Part shown: positions 17,689 through 26,511 of the stretch, piece by piece | Position numbering within the stretch: the first letter of the stretch is position 1 | Layout of the letters: each line of letters opens with the position of its first letter | Source: Bryobacteraceae bacterium | Lineage (GTDB): Bacteria; Acidobacteriota; Terriglobia; Bryobacterales; Bryobacteraceae | Length of the DNA: 64,000 bases | Reading direction: 5' to 3' | Assembly: GCA_025928545.1 (NCBI GenBank) | Contig: JAICJH010000015.1 | Coordinates: 1-64,000 of the forward strand | Notes under the pieces: generated by a model | The model's database searches: none | Told to the model about the DNA's origin: nothing | The model's input: only the letters and a program-made list of their open reading frames with translations | Position numbers and translations under genes: made by a program

Positions 17689-17919
17689 ATGAGCGACGGG
17701 CTGATGCATCCAAAAAATCCCGAACGGATTTGCTGGGGATGCGGCCTGTACTGTCCCTCGAACGATCTCCGTTGCCGGGAAACCAGACTGCCCCATCCAA
17801 TCGAGATCCTGGGGTATGACTGGGACGCGCCGATAGCCGAGGACGCCTGTGCCGCCGGACCCAACCCGGCTCCAACAGATCAACTGGTCTCGATAACTCT
17901 CACCGGAGCGCAAGCATGA
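17689..17919 (+). CDS. DUF3079 family small Cys-rich protein
   Basis: A 76-residue protein with the DUF3079 signature HPKNPERICWGCGLYCPSNDLRC followed by HPIEILGYDW. The four cysteines in two pairs suggest a zinc or Fe-S site. I take the ATG at 17689, eight bases after AAGGAG, over the GTG one codon before. The stop overlaps the ATG of the hemerythrin gene by four bases, so the two proteins are translationally coupled. The family's role is not known to me. The CRP-like palindrome upstream probably controls both genes. Confidence 0.8.
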   Translation: MSDGLMHPKNPERICWGCGLYCPSNDLRCRETRLPHPIEILGYDWDAPIAEDACAAGPNPAPTDQLVSITLTGAQA

Positions 17920-18452
17920 TTCAAATCGGACTCTCGCCCGCCACAATCGACGCACCCATTGAACACTTGCTGGCTTGCCATCGCAGAATTGAGCAGCGTC
18001 TCGACACCTTGATCCGCGTGGGCGATCATCTCCGCACTAACCGAGCCGCCGCCCTGAAGGCTATTCGGAATAGTCTGGATTTTCTGGATACAAGCGGTGA
18101 GCTGCATACCGAAGATGAAGAAGAGAGCTTGTTTCCGCGGCTCCGGGAAAAGCTTTCAGCGGCCGAACTGACGTTCGTCGAGTCGCTGGAAACAGACCAC
18201 ACGAAAGCCGCAATAATTTATGCGGAACTTAAAAGCATCGCACTGACGCTGGGGGCGGCGGCTGAACCATCGGCCGAATGTATCGAAAAATATCTCGATC
18301 TTGCTAACAGATTGCGGACCCTCTACGGCAACCACATTCATGCCGAAGACGAGGTCTTCATGGCGTTCGCGGCGCGATACCTCAACGCGCTCGATATTGC
18401 CGAAATCTCGGCTGAAATGCGAACCCGCAGAATAAAAACCCGCGCAGCTTAG
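17916..18452 (+). CDS. hemerythrin HHE-domain protein
   Basis: A 178-residue four-helix protein with the non-haem di-iron pattern of hemerythrin-like domains: IEHLLACHRRIEQRL in helix 1, LHTEDEEESLFPRL in helix 2, ETDHTKAAIIYAEL in helix 3 and YGNHIHAEDEVFMAFAARY in helix 4. It is soluble and lacks a signal peptide. Relatives sense or scavenge oxygen or nitric oxide, or take part in iron-sulphur repair. Coupled to DUF3079 and convergent with a nitrate reduction locus, it may protect against nitrogen oxides; this is inferred from context. Confidence 0.88.
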   Translation: MIQIGLSPATIDAPIEHLLACHRRIEQRLDTLIRVGDHLRTNRAAALKAIRNSLDFLDTSGELHTEDEEESLFPRLREKLSAAELTFVESLETDHTKAAIIYAELKSIALTLGAAAEPSAECIEKYLDLANRLRTLYGNHIHAEDEVFMAFAARYLNALDIAEISAEMRTRRIKTRAA

Positions 18453-18709
18453 GAATCGGGGCGCGAATCGCGGTCCACCCGGCGAACGAAGCCATACATG
18501 GCAAGACACGCGGCGCACAAAACGCCGGAGACGATCGCGGCGGGCAGCGCGGTTTCTGGGTGGCCTGCGAGAAAGGTATCGAGCGTCGCGGAGAGCAGCC
18601 AGATTTGAGTGACCAGCAGAATGACGATCAGCGCCGTGATCGCGTCAATCGCGGTCAGTCCGCGTCGCTGGCCCGGAATGTTGCGAGTGCTGGGACGATG
18701 CGCCATCAT
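18449..18709 (-). CDS. small membrane protein, DUF6755-like
   Basis: An 86-residue protein with two membrane helices, AIDAITALIVILLVTQIWLLSATL and ALPAAIVSGVLCAACLAMYGFV. The track ORF begins far inside the Rieske gene; I start at 18709, where the ATG overlaps the Rieske TGA in an ATGA junction. I believe it matches DUF6755, small proteins next to Rieske/nitrate-reductase genes, from memory only. It is the last gene of the nitrate operon and overlaps the hemerythrin stop on the other strand by four bases. It may anchor the complex. Confidence 0.65.
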   Translation of the reverse strand: MMAHRPSTRNIPGQRRGLTAIDAITALIVILLVTQIWLLSATLDTFLAGHPETALPAAIVSGVLCAACLAMYGFVRRVDRDSRPDS

Positions 18710-19215
18710 CAGGCTCCGGAGTCCATTTCGATTGCGATGAGTTGATCCCCGCTTCGTTCCAGAACAACACGAGGAAGCGGACGGGTGGGCGGACCCTGCA
18801 ACACAGAGCCGTCCTTCACGGAAAAATAGCCCTGATGGCAGGGGCACTCCAACCGATTCTGCTCGCGCGCGTAGAAAACCGCACAGGAGAGATGGGTGCA
18901 CTTCTGGCTATAGGCAACATAGGAGTCTTCCGCGGTCCGAATCATGATGCACTGCTCACCGGGGTTCGGGTATTGGAATAATTTCACGCCTCCGACGGGG
19001 ATCTCGCCGGCCTGTGCGACCGCGCTGCGGTTGTAAACGGGCGCCTTGCGAAGCCAACTCTTCCCCAGTATCCAGAGATTGCCGGCGAACATTCCGATGC
19101 TTCCCAAAGTGAGAAACTTCGCGAGTTGCCGTCTGCTCACGTAGCGTTCATCGGCTTTTGAAACCGAGAACTCGTCGCGCCAGAGTGGTTCCCGTTCCTT
19201 TGTCCGATCAGCCAT
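18709..19215 (-). CDS. Rieske [2Fe-2S] protein
   Basis: A 168-residue membrane-anchored Rieske protein. A cytoplasmic lead with RRQLAKF precedes one helix (LTLGSIGMFAGNLWILG). The cluster motifs are CTHLSC and CPCHQGYF, a classical Cys-His pair arrangement. The signal resembles the Tat anchors of QcrA/PetA-type subunits. Its start overlaps the NrfC-like gene by eight bases. In a bc complex a Rieske subunit oxidises quinol; here it sits in a nitrate reductase operon without a full bc complex and with a NarI-like cytochrome b fused to a transporter, so it may form part of an unusual quinol-to-nitrate electron chain. Confidence 0.88.
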   Translation of the reverse strand: MADRTKEREPLWRDEFSVSKADERYVSRRQLAKFLTLGSIGMFAGNLWILGKSWLRKAPVYNRSAVAQAGEIPVGGVKLFQYPNPGEQCIMIRTAEDSYVAYSQKCTHLSCAVFYAREQNRLECPCHQGYFSVKDGSVLQGPPTRPLPRVVLERSGDQLIAIEMDSGA

Positions 19216-19786
19216 TGCCGTTCTCCCACATGAATTCGGTGATGTCGAGCTGCAGCGAATCGGTGCCTGGCGGCGTCATCATGTAGACCTGTGTGGTGAT
19301 GGTCTGATTTCCGAACTGAAAAACATTGGACGGCTTCTCGCGACGTTGGGCGATTTCTTCGGGCCTGAGATAAGCGAGCGCCTGACTGGGGCAAACCGTC
19401 GCGCACATGGGGCGCTTACCGACTGAAGTCCGGTCGTAGCACATGTCGCATTTCATCATTTGTTCGTATTGCGGGATAATCTTCGGAATCCCGAAAGGAC
19501 AAGCCAGAACGCAGTTCTCGCAGGCGATGCAACGCGGCTTCAGCGCCGACATCACGATGCCGTCCTCCTCCACCTTGATTGCATCGGCGGGGCAGACCTG
19601 CGCACATGTGGGCTCATCGCAATGCCAGCAAACATAAGCGGAAGTGGCAATGGTCTCGGCGCGATCCACGAAATCGAAATTGATCATCGATTGTCCGCGG
19701 TGGGTCTCGCATTCTTCGCACGCTTTCACACAGGACTGACATCCAATGCATCGCGAGGGGTCCACGTAAAATTCGTAGCCGTACAT
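19208..19786 (-). CDS. four-cluster [4Fe-4S] ferredoxin subunit, NrfC/DmsB type
   Basis: A 192-residue electron-transfer subunit with four cysteine groups: CIGCQSCVKACEEC, CWHCDEPTCAQVCP, CIACENCVLACP and CDMCYDR...CATVCP. This is the standard layout of NrfC, DmsB and HybA-like subunits that wire a molybdoenzyme to a membrane partner. There is no signal peptide, so it should act in the cytoplasm. Its ATG directly abuts the TAA of the nitrate reductase gene, with AGGGAG inside that gene. It probably links the NarI-like domain and Rieske protein with the catalytic subunit. Confidence 0.9.
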   Translation of the reverse strand: MYGYEFYVDPSRCIGCQSCVKACEECETHRGQSMINFDFVDRAETIATSAYVCWHCDEPTCAQVCPADAIKVEEDGIVMSALKPRCIACENCVLACPFGIPKIIPQYEQMMKCDMCYDRTSVGKRPMCATVCPSQALAYLRPEEIAQRREKPSNVFQFGNQTITTQVYMMTPPGTDSLQLDITEFMWENGNG

Positions 19787-22036
19787 TTAATTGGTATCTC
19801 CCTGCTTCCGTTCGGGTGATCCGATTGTCACGAGTTGCCGGTCGGCAGCCCATGATGGCGCGCCATCTGCCTTGCGAATCGAGCATGCCGAGACTTTGAA
19901 CTCCGGTATTTTGCTGCGGGGATCAATCGTCCGATGCGTCAGCAAATTCGCGCTTTTCTTGTCCGCCCAGTGATAGGGAATAAAGACCGTATCGGGGCGG
20001 ATGGTTCGCACCACCATGGCCTGAAGCGTGACCTCCGAACGGCGGGTGGTGACAGTCACCCAGTCTTTGTCCGCGATATTTTTGTGCTCCGCCAGGCGCG
20101 GATGTATTTCGACCCGCGGCTCCGGATAAATATCGACGAGTCCGCCAATCCGGCGGGTCTGCGCTCCGGAGAGATACTGACTGACGACGCGGCCCGTCGT
20201 GAGATACGTCGGGAAAGTTTCATCGACCGGATCGCCACTCTCGCGCCATTCGGTCGCCTGAAACCGGCATTTGCCGTCCGGATAAAACGAGACACCACCC
20301 GGCATCAGATTCGGCGTGCCAGGGTGTTCGAGCGTAGGACAGGGCCAGAATACACCCATCTGGGCGTCGATCTTCTCATAAGTAATGCCGTAGTAATCCG
20401 CATGTCCACCGCGGGAAGCTTCTCGCAGTTCGTCGAAGATTTCGCGAGGCGTATGGAACGGAAAGTATTGGCCCCTGCCAAGCCGGCGGGCCAGATCGCA
20501 GACGATTTCCGAATCGCGTCGTGCGTTCGCCGGCGGGTCGACCGCGCGTTGAATATGGATGACGCGACCCTCGGCGCTGCAGGTCACGCCCTCTTCTTCC
20601 TCCTGAAGACTTCCTGCCAGCACAACATCGGCGTAGCGTGCCGTCTCAGACAGAAAGAAATCCGTGACCGCAAAGAATTCCAGTTTCTCCAGCGCCTCCC
20701 GCGTGAAATCCGCATTGGGAAGAGAGACGGCGGGATTAAAGCAGATGGAGAACAGCGCTTTGATCTCGCCCGCATGGATGGCGTTCATGATCTCCTGCGC
20801 CGAATAGCCCGGTTGCGGCAGTTCGTCCGGCTGGATTCCCCAGACACGCGCGACATGTTCGCGTGCCTTCGGGTCAAGGAGGGAGCGCTGGCCAGGCAAC
20901 TGATCGCATTTTTGACCATGCTCGCGTCCACCCTGGCCATTGCCCTGCCCGGTGATCATGGTGCAGCCGCACCCTTCACGCCCGAAGTGGCCTGTCGCCA
21001 GGGTGAGGTTGATCAGCGCCGAACAATTTTCCACACCCTTCGATTGATGTTCCAGCCCGCGCGCATGCATCGCAATGGCCCGGTCGGCCTTTGCGAACAT
21101 GTGCGCGGCTTTCTCAATTGCCTCGGCGGGAACGCCGGTCATCTCGGCCGTTGTGCGCGGATCGAAGCAGGCGACCGATGCTTTGACCGCCTCGAATCCG
21201 GTGGTGTGCTGTTCAATGAAAGAATCGTCCTGCAGATTGTCGCGTAAGACAACATGCATCATGCCGCTGAGGAGAGCAAGATCCGTTCCTGGGCGCAGGG
21301 GGAGAAACAGATCGGCGTTGCGCGAGATGGGAGTGATGCGGGGGTCGGCGACGATCAGTTTGCCGCCATTGTCACGGCACCGCCAGATGTAGTCCGTGGT
21401 AATGGGTGCGCACTCGCCGACGTTTGCGCCGATCGCAAAGATCACATTTGCCTTCGGTATTTCCGACCACGGAATCGGGCTTCGGTCGACGTCGAACGCC
21501 AGTTTGTAGGCAACCCCCGCCGAGACCATGCAGAGGCGCCCGTTGTAATCGACGTGTCTGGTACCGAGCCCGACACGCGCGAACTTACCCATCAGGTACG
21601 CTTTCTCCGTAGTCAGCGATGCGCCGCCGAACACTGCCACGGCGTCCTTTCCGTAGCGTTCCTGGACTTCCCGAAGCCGCCGCGCTGTGAAAGACATCGC
21701 CTCATCCCAACTTGCCTTCACGAAACCGGAATCCGTGCGGAGCAAAGGATCGAGCAGGCGATCCGGATGATTCGATTGCAGGTAGCGTTTGACGCCTTTG
21801 GGACACAGCATGCCGCGGTTAAACGGAAAGTCTTCCCAGGGTTCGAAGCCAATGACGTGATTGTCGCGCACTTTCAGCTGAATGCCGCACTGCTGCCCGC
21901 AGAAGCAGCAATGCGTCTTCACCAGCCGATCGGGCCGGGTTCTCGCCTCTTTACTCCAGCCTCCCTCGGGCGTGTAGTTGAGATGTGGTCCGAAGCGATC
22001 GCGGAGCTGTTCCAAAGTTCCGGGCGGTTTAGCCAT
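19787..22036 (-). CDS. molybdopterin nitrate reductase catalytic subunit (NasA/NapA-like)
   Basis: A 749-residue bis-MGD oxidoreductase. The N-terminal [4Fe-4S] motif is CCFCGQQCGI...CPKG; the cysteine in YNGRLCMVSAG is at the molybdenum-ligand position used in NasA, NapA and formate dehydrogenases. Later motifs GHFGREGCG, QGNGQGGREHGQK, FSICFNPAVSLPNAD and the C-terminal TTGRVVSQYLSGAQTRR fit assimilatory or NapA-type nitrate reductases. No Tat signal is seen, so it is cytoplasmic. It overlaps the upstream NarK fusion by eight bases. No nitrite reductase lies in the window, so respiration and assimilation cannot be told apart. Formate dehydrogenase is the main alternative, but the NarK-like neighbour argues for nitrate. 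Confidence 0.85.
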   Translation of the reverse strand: MAKPPGTLEQLRDRFGPHLNYTPEGGWSKEARTRPDRLVKTHCCFCGQQCGIQLKVRDNHVIGFEPWEDFPFNRGMLCPKGVKRYLQSNHPDRLLDPLLRTDSGFVKASWDEAMSFTARRLREVQERYGKDAVAVFGGASLTTEKAYLMGKFARVGLGTRHVDYNGRLCMVSAGVAYKLAFDVDRSPIPWSEIPKANVIFAIGANVGECAPITTDYIWRCRDNGGKLIVADPRITPISRNADLFLPLRPGTDLALLSGMMHVVLRDNLQDDSFIEQHTTGFEAVKASVACFDPRTTAEMTGVPAEAIEKAAHMFAKADRAIAMHARGLEHQSKGVENCSALINLTLATGHFGREGCGCTMITGQGNGQGGREHGQKCDQLPGQRSLLDPKAREHVARVWGIQPDELPQPGYSAQEIMNAIHAGEIKALFSICFNPAVSLPNADFTREALEKLEFFAVTDFFLSETARYADVVLAGSLQEEEEGVTCSAEGRVIHIQRAVDPPANARRDSEIVCDLARRLGRGQYFPFHTPREIFDELREASRGGHADYYGITYEKIDAQMGVFWPCPTLEHPGTPNLMPGGVSFYPDGKCRFQATEWRESGDPVDETFPTYLTTGRVVSQYLSGAQTRRIGGLVDIYPEPRVEIHPRLAEHKNIADKDWVTVTTRRSEVTLQAMVVRTIRPDTVFIPYHWADKKSANLLTHRTIDPRSKIPEFKVSACSIRKADGAPSWAADRQLVTIGSPERKQGDTN

Positions 22037-24296
22037 TGGCAGCCTCGTGTGCGGTGGATTTCAGTTTGAGTTGCGTGACCGAGAGTGTTTTTCGCTTGCA
22101 GGGCGGGCAGAGATCCTGCCAGGCGACCTGCGTTCCGTGCATCCGGTAATCGAAGCCCAGTTGAGGCAGGACGGTCTTGAGATCGCGCACGTGCATGGCC
22201 GACGCAAAACGTTGTTTGCAGCGCGGGCAAATCGCGCCCGCACCTTCCGCGCCCACTTTGCGGTACAGCTTTATACCCAACTGGGCTGGTCGCTGGAAGA
22301 TGTGGAAGAACTTTCCGAATGGCAGAAACAGCAGCCCCGCTATGACAGTGATGGCGTGGATGATTGCCAGAAAGCTGTAGGCCGTGCCGCGCAACCATTC
22401 CTGCGAGACTGTCAGCGCGATTCCAGTCACGGAAATTGCGAACAACAGGATGACGGGAAAGAAGTCCATTGCGAAATTCTGGAGCGTCTGGGCGCCTTTA
22501 TCGCGAAGACGCCGCCACAGTGAAAGGACGACTCCTGCGATTACGAGTACCGCGGCAACATCGAGCCCATGAAAAAGCAGCGAGGCAATGACAGTGTGGA
22601 GGGGAAATGTGCCTGCGGGCAATCCGAACAAATAAGTCACGTAGGTGGATTGATCGTTGGGCAGAGAGCGAAAGGCAATCCAGCCGAAGACGAGAGGAAA
22701 TGTTATCGCGGCTGCCAGAATGCAGCCCCAGAAGAGGCATTGGTGCATCCACCAGCGGAGACGCGATCGCCTGGCTATGAATGTCTGGGCAACGATGTTC
22801 TTCCCGGTCAGGCCCGCGAGAGTGATCGACGACGCAAGTATTCCCTGGCTGCGGAATAGTTCCCAACCACGCCGCCAGTACATTCGTGTTGGTGGCTTGT
22901 CGAGCCAGACGTTGTAGTGATAAACGACGCCCCACGTGGCGAAGATAATGGCAAACGTGTAAATCACCAGCGCGGGATCGAAGTTTTCCAAGTTGCGCGA
23001 TCCCACAACAATTGCCGCGATCAGAAGAAGGGTGAACAGCGTGGCCCACGCAGCGGCGCGGACCCGATCCGCCGTTCGGGTGAGATGGTCGGGAAGGGCG
23101 AGGTCCAGCGCATCCTGCCTGGGTATGAAGACGCGGGCGTTGATCCGCCACATCACCAGCGAAACCAGGGCCAGCAGGATAAAGCCGGGCCAGACGGCGC
23201 CCAGGCGGTCGCGAAATACTCCAAGCAACAAAGGGGGGAAGAAACCGCCCAGCCCGCCCATTGCGCCTACCAGCCCCGTAACGGTTCCAGTTTCGCCGGG
23301 AAAGTATTGGGGCACGAGCTTGAAAACAGCGCCATTGCCCAGACCCATCATGACCGCGCAGCCCAGCGCACCGATTGTGAAGGGCAGCATCGAAGGCCAG
23401 GCGAGTAAAAGCGCAAACGGAACGACGATGGAAAAGACAGCCGACAGCACCCGCGCTCCGCCGATGCGGTCGGAAAGCCAGCCTCCCACAGGACGGAGTA
23501 AAGTGGCCAACACAACAAAGCCGGCGGTTCGAAACCCGGCGTCGGCAGGTGTGAGATGGAATTGATCTCTCAGAAGGCTGGGCAGGTAGATCGAGAAGGC
23601 GACGAAGCCTCCGAACGTGAGGAAATAAAACGCCGAGAGAGCCCACGAAAGACGTTCGCGCGCCAGCAGACCAAACATTGCGCCGAGGGTTTTGGGATGG
23701 ACTGCGACCGGTGCGTTCCTCGCGAATTGCCAGAACACTGCCGCCCACAGGACCAGCAATACCGCTATGCCCCGGAAAATATTCTGCCATCCGAAGGAGA
23801 CAGCCAGAAGAGGCCCGAGAAAGACAGCGGCGGATTGGCCGATGTTGCCCAGGCCATAGACCCCGAGCGCGCTGCCGTGCTTTTCAGCACTAAACCATCG
23901 GGAGACAAAGCCTACACCAACGGCAAAAGACGACCCTGCCAGGCCCAGAAAAAAACCGCCGAGAAGGAGTTGCCGATAGGTTTGCGCCATTGGCGTCATG
24001 AAGGCCGGCAGGGCGCAAACCAACATGAGGAACGAAAACACCAGCCTTCCGCCGTAGCGGTCTGCGAGCATGCCGATCGGGAGCCGTGCCAACGCGCCCA
24101 GCAACACGGGCACTGCAACCAGCAGGGCTGCCTGTGTAGCGGAGAGGTGGAACATGTCGCGGAATCGCGGGGCGAAAGCAGCGATTAAGCCCCAGGCTGC
24201 GAAGCAGACAGCGAAGGATATCGTGCCCAATACAAGAGGCACCACTCCAGCGGATTTAACAGGGCTGTTTGGCTGCATGTTGACGACCGGCTGCAT
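22029..24296 (-). CDS. NarK-like nitrate/nitrite MFS permease fused to NarI-like cytochrome b
   Basis: Three parts in one chain of about 755 residues. Residues 10-400 are an MFS permease of the NarK/NasA type (GMLADRYGGRL, GNGAVFKLVPQYFP, GLVGAMGGLGGFFPP). Residues 420-680 hold further helices with histidines fit for haem b (WMHQCLFWG, HTVIASLLFHGLDVA, SFLAIIHAITVIAG, FGKFFHIFQRP), like NarI or DsrM. The tail has two cysteine pairs, CPRC and CPPC. A TATAAT at 24327-24322 lies inside the longer track ORF, so I favour the ATG at 24296, without a clear Shine-Dalgarno site. It heads the nitrate operon and could couple uptake with quinol oxidation. Confidence 0.85.
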   Translation of the reverse strand: MQPVVNMQPNSPVKSAGVVPLVLGTISFAVCFAAWGLIAAFAPRFRDMFHLSATQAALLVAVPVLLGALARLPIGMLADRYGGRLVFSFLMLVCALPAFMTPMAQTYRQLLLGGFFLGLAGSSFAVGVGFVSRWFSAEKHGSALGVYGLGNIGQSAAVFLGPLLAVSFGWQNIFRGIAVLLVLWAAVFWQFARNAPVAVHPKTLGAMFGLLARERLSWALSAFYFLTFGGFVAFSIYLPSLLRDQFHLTPADAGFRTAGFVVLATLLRPVGGWLSDRIGGARVLSAVFSIVVPFALLLAWPSMLPFTIGALGCAVMMGLGNGAVFKLVPQYFPGETGTVTGLVGAMGGLGGFFPPLLLGVFRDRLGAVWPGFILLALVSLVMWRINARVFIPRQDALDLALPDHLTRTADRVRAAAWATLFTLLLIAAIVVGSRNLENFDPALVIYTFAIIFATWGVVYHYNVWLDKPPTRMYWRRGWELFRSQGILASSITLAGLTGKNIVAQTFIARRSRLRWWMHQCLFWGCILAAAITFPLVFGWIAFRSLPNDQSTYVTYLFGLPAGTFPLHTVIASLLFHGLDVAAVLVIAGVVLSLWRRLRDKGAQTLQNFAMDFFPVILLFAISVTGIALTVSQEWLRGTAYSFLAIIHAITVIAGLLFLPFGKFFHIFQRPAQLGIKLYRKVGAEGAGAICPRCKQRFASAMHVRDLKTVLPQLGFDYRMHGTQVAWQDLCPPCKRKTLSVTQLKLKSTAHEAANG

Positions 24297-24393
24297 ATAA
24301 CGACCGGTGTGGACTGTAGTGATTATACGCGCCATCCAGTCAATTACGCATATGCTGCGACGCGATTACGTCAGATGCCGCCACGAGAGCTCT

Positions 24394-25833
24394 TTACCCT
24401 GCCGATGCCAGCCGGCCGGCCTCGCGTACGTCCTCCAACAAGGTTTCCATGTCGTGGATTGTAGTCCGGTAATTTAGAACGCAGCCACGCAACGCGAAGG
24501 CTCCGCCGACTCGCGCGTTCGAAAGGTAACTGCGTCCCGCGCGCTGCAACGCAACCAAAGTTCGTTCGTTGAGTTCATCAAGATCACCGGTAAACCCACG
24601 GGGCTGGAAACGGAAGCAAAAAATCGAAAGAGCCACAGGGAGAAGCAACTCGAAATCCTCGGCTGCCTCGACGAGGCGTCCGAAATGGCGGGCGCATTCC
24701 ATGTTGCGCTCAATGGCGTCCGCCAGATTCCGCGCGCCGTAGAGTTTGATCTGAAGCCAGACAGTCAGTGCCCGGAGCGGACGGGATAGTTCTGGTCCGA
24801 GATCCCAGAACGCAAAAGCTTCATCCTGCGACAGGCCTATGGGACGCGTGTATTCCGCGCCGTATGAAAACGCGGCGGCCGCCGCTTGCGGATCGCGATA
24901 GAGAATGCAGCCGCAGCCCATCGACGTGTACAACCACTTATGCGGATCGAGCGCGATTGAATCGGCCCGTTCAATGCCGGCAAACAGGTTCCGCGTGGAT
25001 GGCGCCAGCGCTGCGAAGCCGCCGTAGGCCGCGTCCACATGGAGCCACAGACGATGACGCTCGGCCACGTCCGCAAGGTGAGTGAGCGAATCGAAGGCTC
25101 CTGTGGCCGTCGTCCCGGCATTCGCAACGATACACATCGGCCGGAAACCTGCCTGCCTGTCCTGGTCGATGCGACGCTCCAGTTGGCCGATATCCATCCG
25201 CATCTGTGCATCGACGGGAATCGATTGCACGTTTTCGGATCCGATTCCCAGCATGCGTGCCGCTTTCTGTATCGAGAAATGACCCTCACTGGAAACGTAG
25301 ATGCGCAGGGGAGGCTGGTTACCTCCGCCGAGACGCCCGATTTCCGGAGCCGCAGCGGTTCGTGCCGCCGCCAGAGCGGAAAAGTTAGCCATCGATCCGC
25401 CACTGACCAGGATCCCTGTCGCATTGGACTCAAAACCCACAATCGACTTGAACCAGTCAATGACAACGTGCTCCAGTTCCGCGCCCGCGGGGGCCGACCG
25501 CCAGGCTGTTACGTTGGCGTTCAAACCCGCGGTCAGCAGATCGCCGATTGCCGCGACCGGAGTGCCCGGAGATGCGACGTAGCCAAAGAACCTGGGGTGG
25601 CCATTGTGCCTGCTAAGCGGATAAACAATGTCACGGACGACGTTCAGGACATCATCCAGAGCCGCGCCCTCCTGCGGCAACGGTTCGCGGAGAAGTTCAC
25701 GCACGGCGGGCGCAGTGGTTAGCGGCATGGCCGGCAGATCCGCTATCTCGGCGAAATATCGCTCCACGATATCCACTGCGCGACTCGCCATGGCACGAAA
25801 CTGATCCGGGTCCGCTTCAGGATCGAGATACAT
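24394..25833 (-). CDS. PLP-dependent aromatic amino acid decarboxylase (group II)
   Basis: A 479-residue group II decarboxylase. The PLP lysine is in DPHKWLYTSMGCG, the cofactor aspartate in LHVDAAYGGFAA, and the N-terminal HPRFFGYVASPGTP and LVSGGSMANFSAL motifs are typical of aromatic-L-amino-acid and tyrosine decarboxylase-like enzymes. The full family length is present. It would form aromatic amines such as tryptamine or phenethylamine from the amino acids; the exact substrate cannot be told. It stands alone, about 100 bases from the upstream end of the nitrate operon and divergent from the DUF4142 gene. Confidence 0.88.
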   Translation of the reverse strand: MYLDPEADPDQFRAMASRAVDIVERYFAEIADLPAMPLTTAPAVRELLREPLPQEGAALDDVLNVVRDIVYPLSRHNGHPRFFGYVASPGTPVAAIGDLLTAGLNANVTAWRSAPAGAELEHVVIDWFKSIVGFESNATGILVSGGSMANFSALAAARTAAAPEIGRLGGGNQPPLRIYVSSEGHFSIQKAARMLGIGSENVQSIPVDAQMRMDIGQLERRIDQDRQAGFRPMCIVANAGTTATGAFDSLTHLADVAERHRLWLHVDAAYGGFAALAPSTRNLFAGIERADSIALDPHKWLYTSMGCGCILYRDPQAAAAAFSYGAEYTRPIGLSQDEAFAFWDLGPELSRPLRALTVWLQIKLYGARNLADAIERNMECARHFGRLVEAAEDFELLLPVALSIFCFRFQPRGFTGDLDELNERTLVALQRAGRSYLSNARVGGAFALRGCVLNYRTTIHDMETLLEDVREAGRLASAG

Positions 25834-25954
25834 AGCTCGATGCTACCGTGATCTCCGTTCCTGATATCGCATTATTTTTGTAACCATATGGCAGTTCAAA
25901 ACTCTCTTGGTTGGACGCCGTTATCGGCGTCATAAACAAGGAGATATTCTCAGC

Positions 25955-26491
25955 ATGGATTTCCGTTTCAAAACTCTCACTCTGGTCACTGCGTTGTTCG
26001 GACTGGCCGGTCTCCAGCTCGTACAGGCCCAGGCTCCGGCGCCTCCGACCGATCCCCAGATTGTAGGGATCGTGATCGCTGCAAATACGATCGATATCAA
26101 TTACGGCAAACTCGCCCTGTCGAAGACGAAAGATCCGCAGATCCACGATTTCGCCCAGCAGATGGTCACCGATCATTCGGCCGTCCAGAAATCCGTGATG
26201 GATCTCGGCGCAAAGCTCCATGTGACGCCGGCCGACAGTCCAACGGCAGATTCATTGAAGAAGCAGGCCAGTGAAACCATGGCCAAACTCAAGGGGCTTT
26301 CCGGGAAGGCGTTCGATAAAGCCTACGTCGATAACGAGGTCGCATATCATACAGCGGTGATCGACGCGGTGTCGAAGGTGCTGATCCCGAATGCTCAGAA
26401 TGCCGAAGTGAAGGCTGCGTTGACGGGCGCGGCGCCTCTGTTTACGGGGCATCTGGAACACGCCAAAATGATTCAATCGAAGATGAAATAG
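25955..26491 (+). CDS. secreted DUF4142 protein
   Basis: I start at the ATG at 25955 because AAGGAGA lies 11 bases before it and a signal peptide (FKTLTLVTALFGLAGLQLVQAQ) follows at once; the track start has no such site. The mature part is a DUF4142 four-helix bundle: IVIAANTIDINYGKLAL, DFAQQMVTDHSAV, KAYVDNEVAYHTAVIDA and FTGHLEHAKMIQSKMK, with the histidines and acids of the ferritin-like family. Members are exported, of unknown function, and common in soil bacteria. A cupredoxin gene follows after 20 bases, so both may act in extracytoplasmic metal or stress handling. Confidence 0.85.
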   Translation: MDFRFKTLTLVTALFGLAGLQLVQAQAPAPPTDPQIVGIVIAANTIDINYGKLALSKTKDPQIHDFAQQMVTDHSAVQKSVMDLGAKLHVTPADSPTADSLKKQASETMAKLKGLSGKAFDKAYVDNEVAYHTAVIDAVSKVLIPNAQNAEVKAALTGAAPLFTGHLEHAKMIQSKMK

Positions 26492-26511
26492 CCCGGCTGG
26501 ACCACGAAAAC

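Noticed and set aside
19934-21247. Plus-strand ORF of 437 residues inside the nitrate reductase gene
   Set aside because: It is a GC-rich shadow; the opposite strand holds a complete molybdoenzyme with all motifs.
22498-23790. Minus-strand ORF of 430 residues in the NarK-cytochrome b gene
   Set aside because: It lies in another frame of a clearly coding region, is rich in Arg, Gly and Pro and has no domain.
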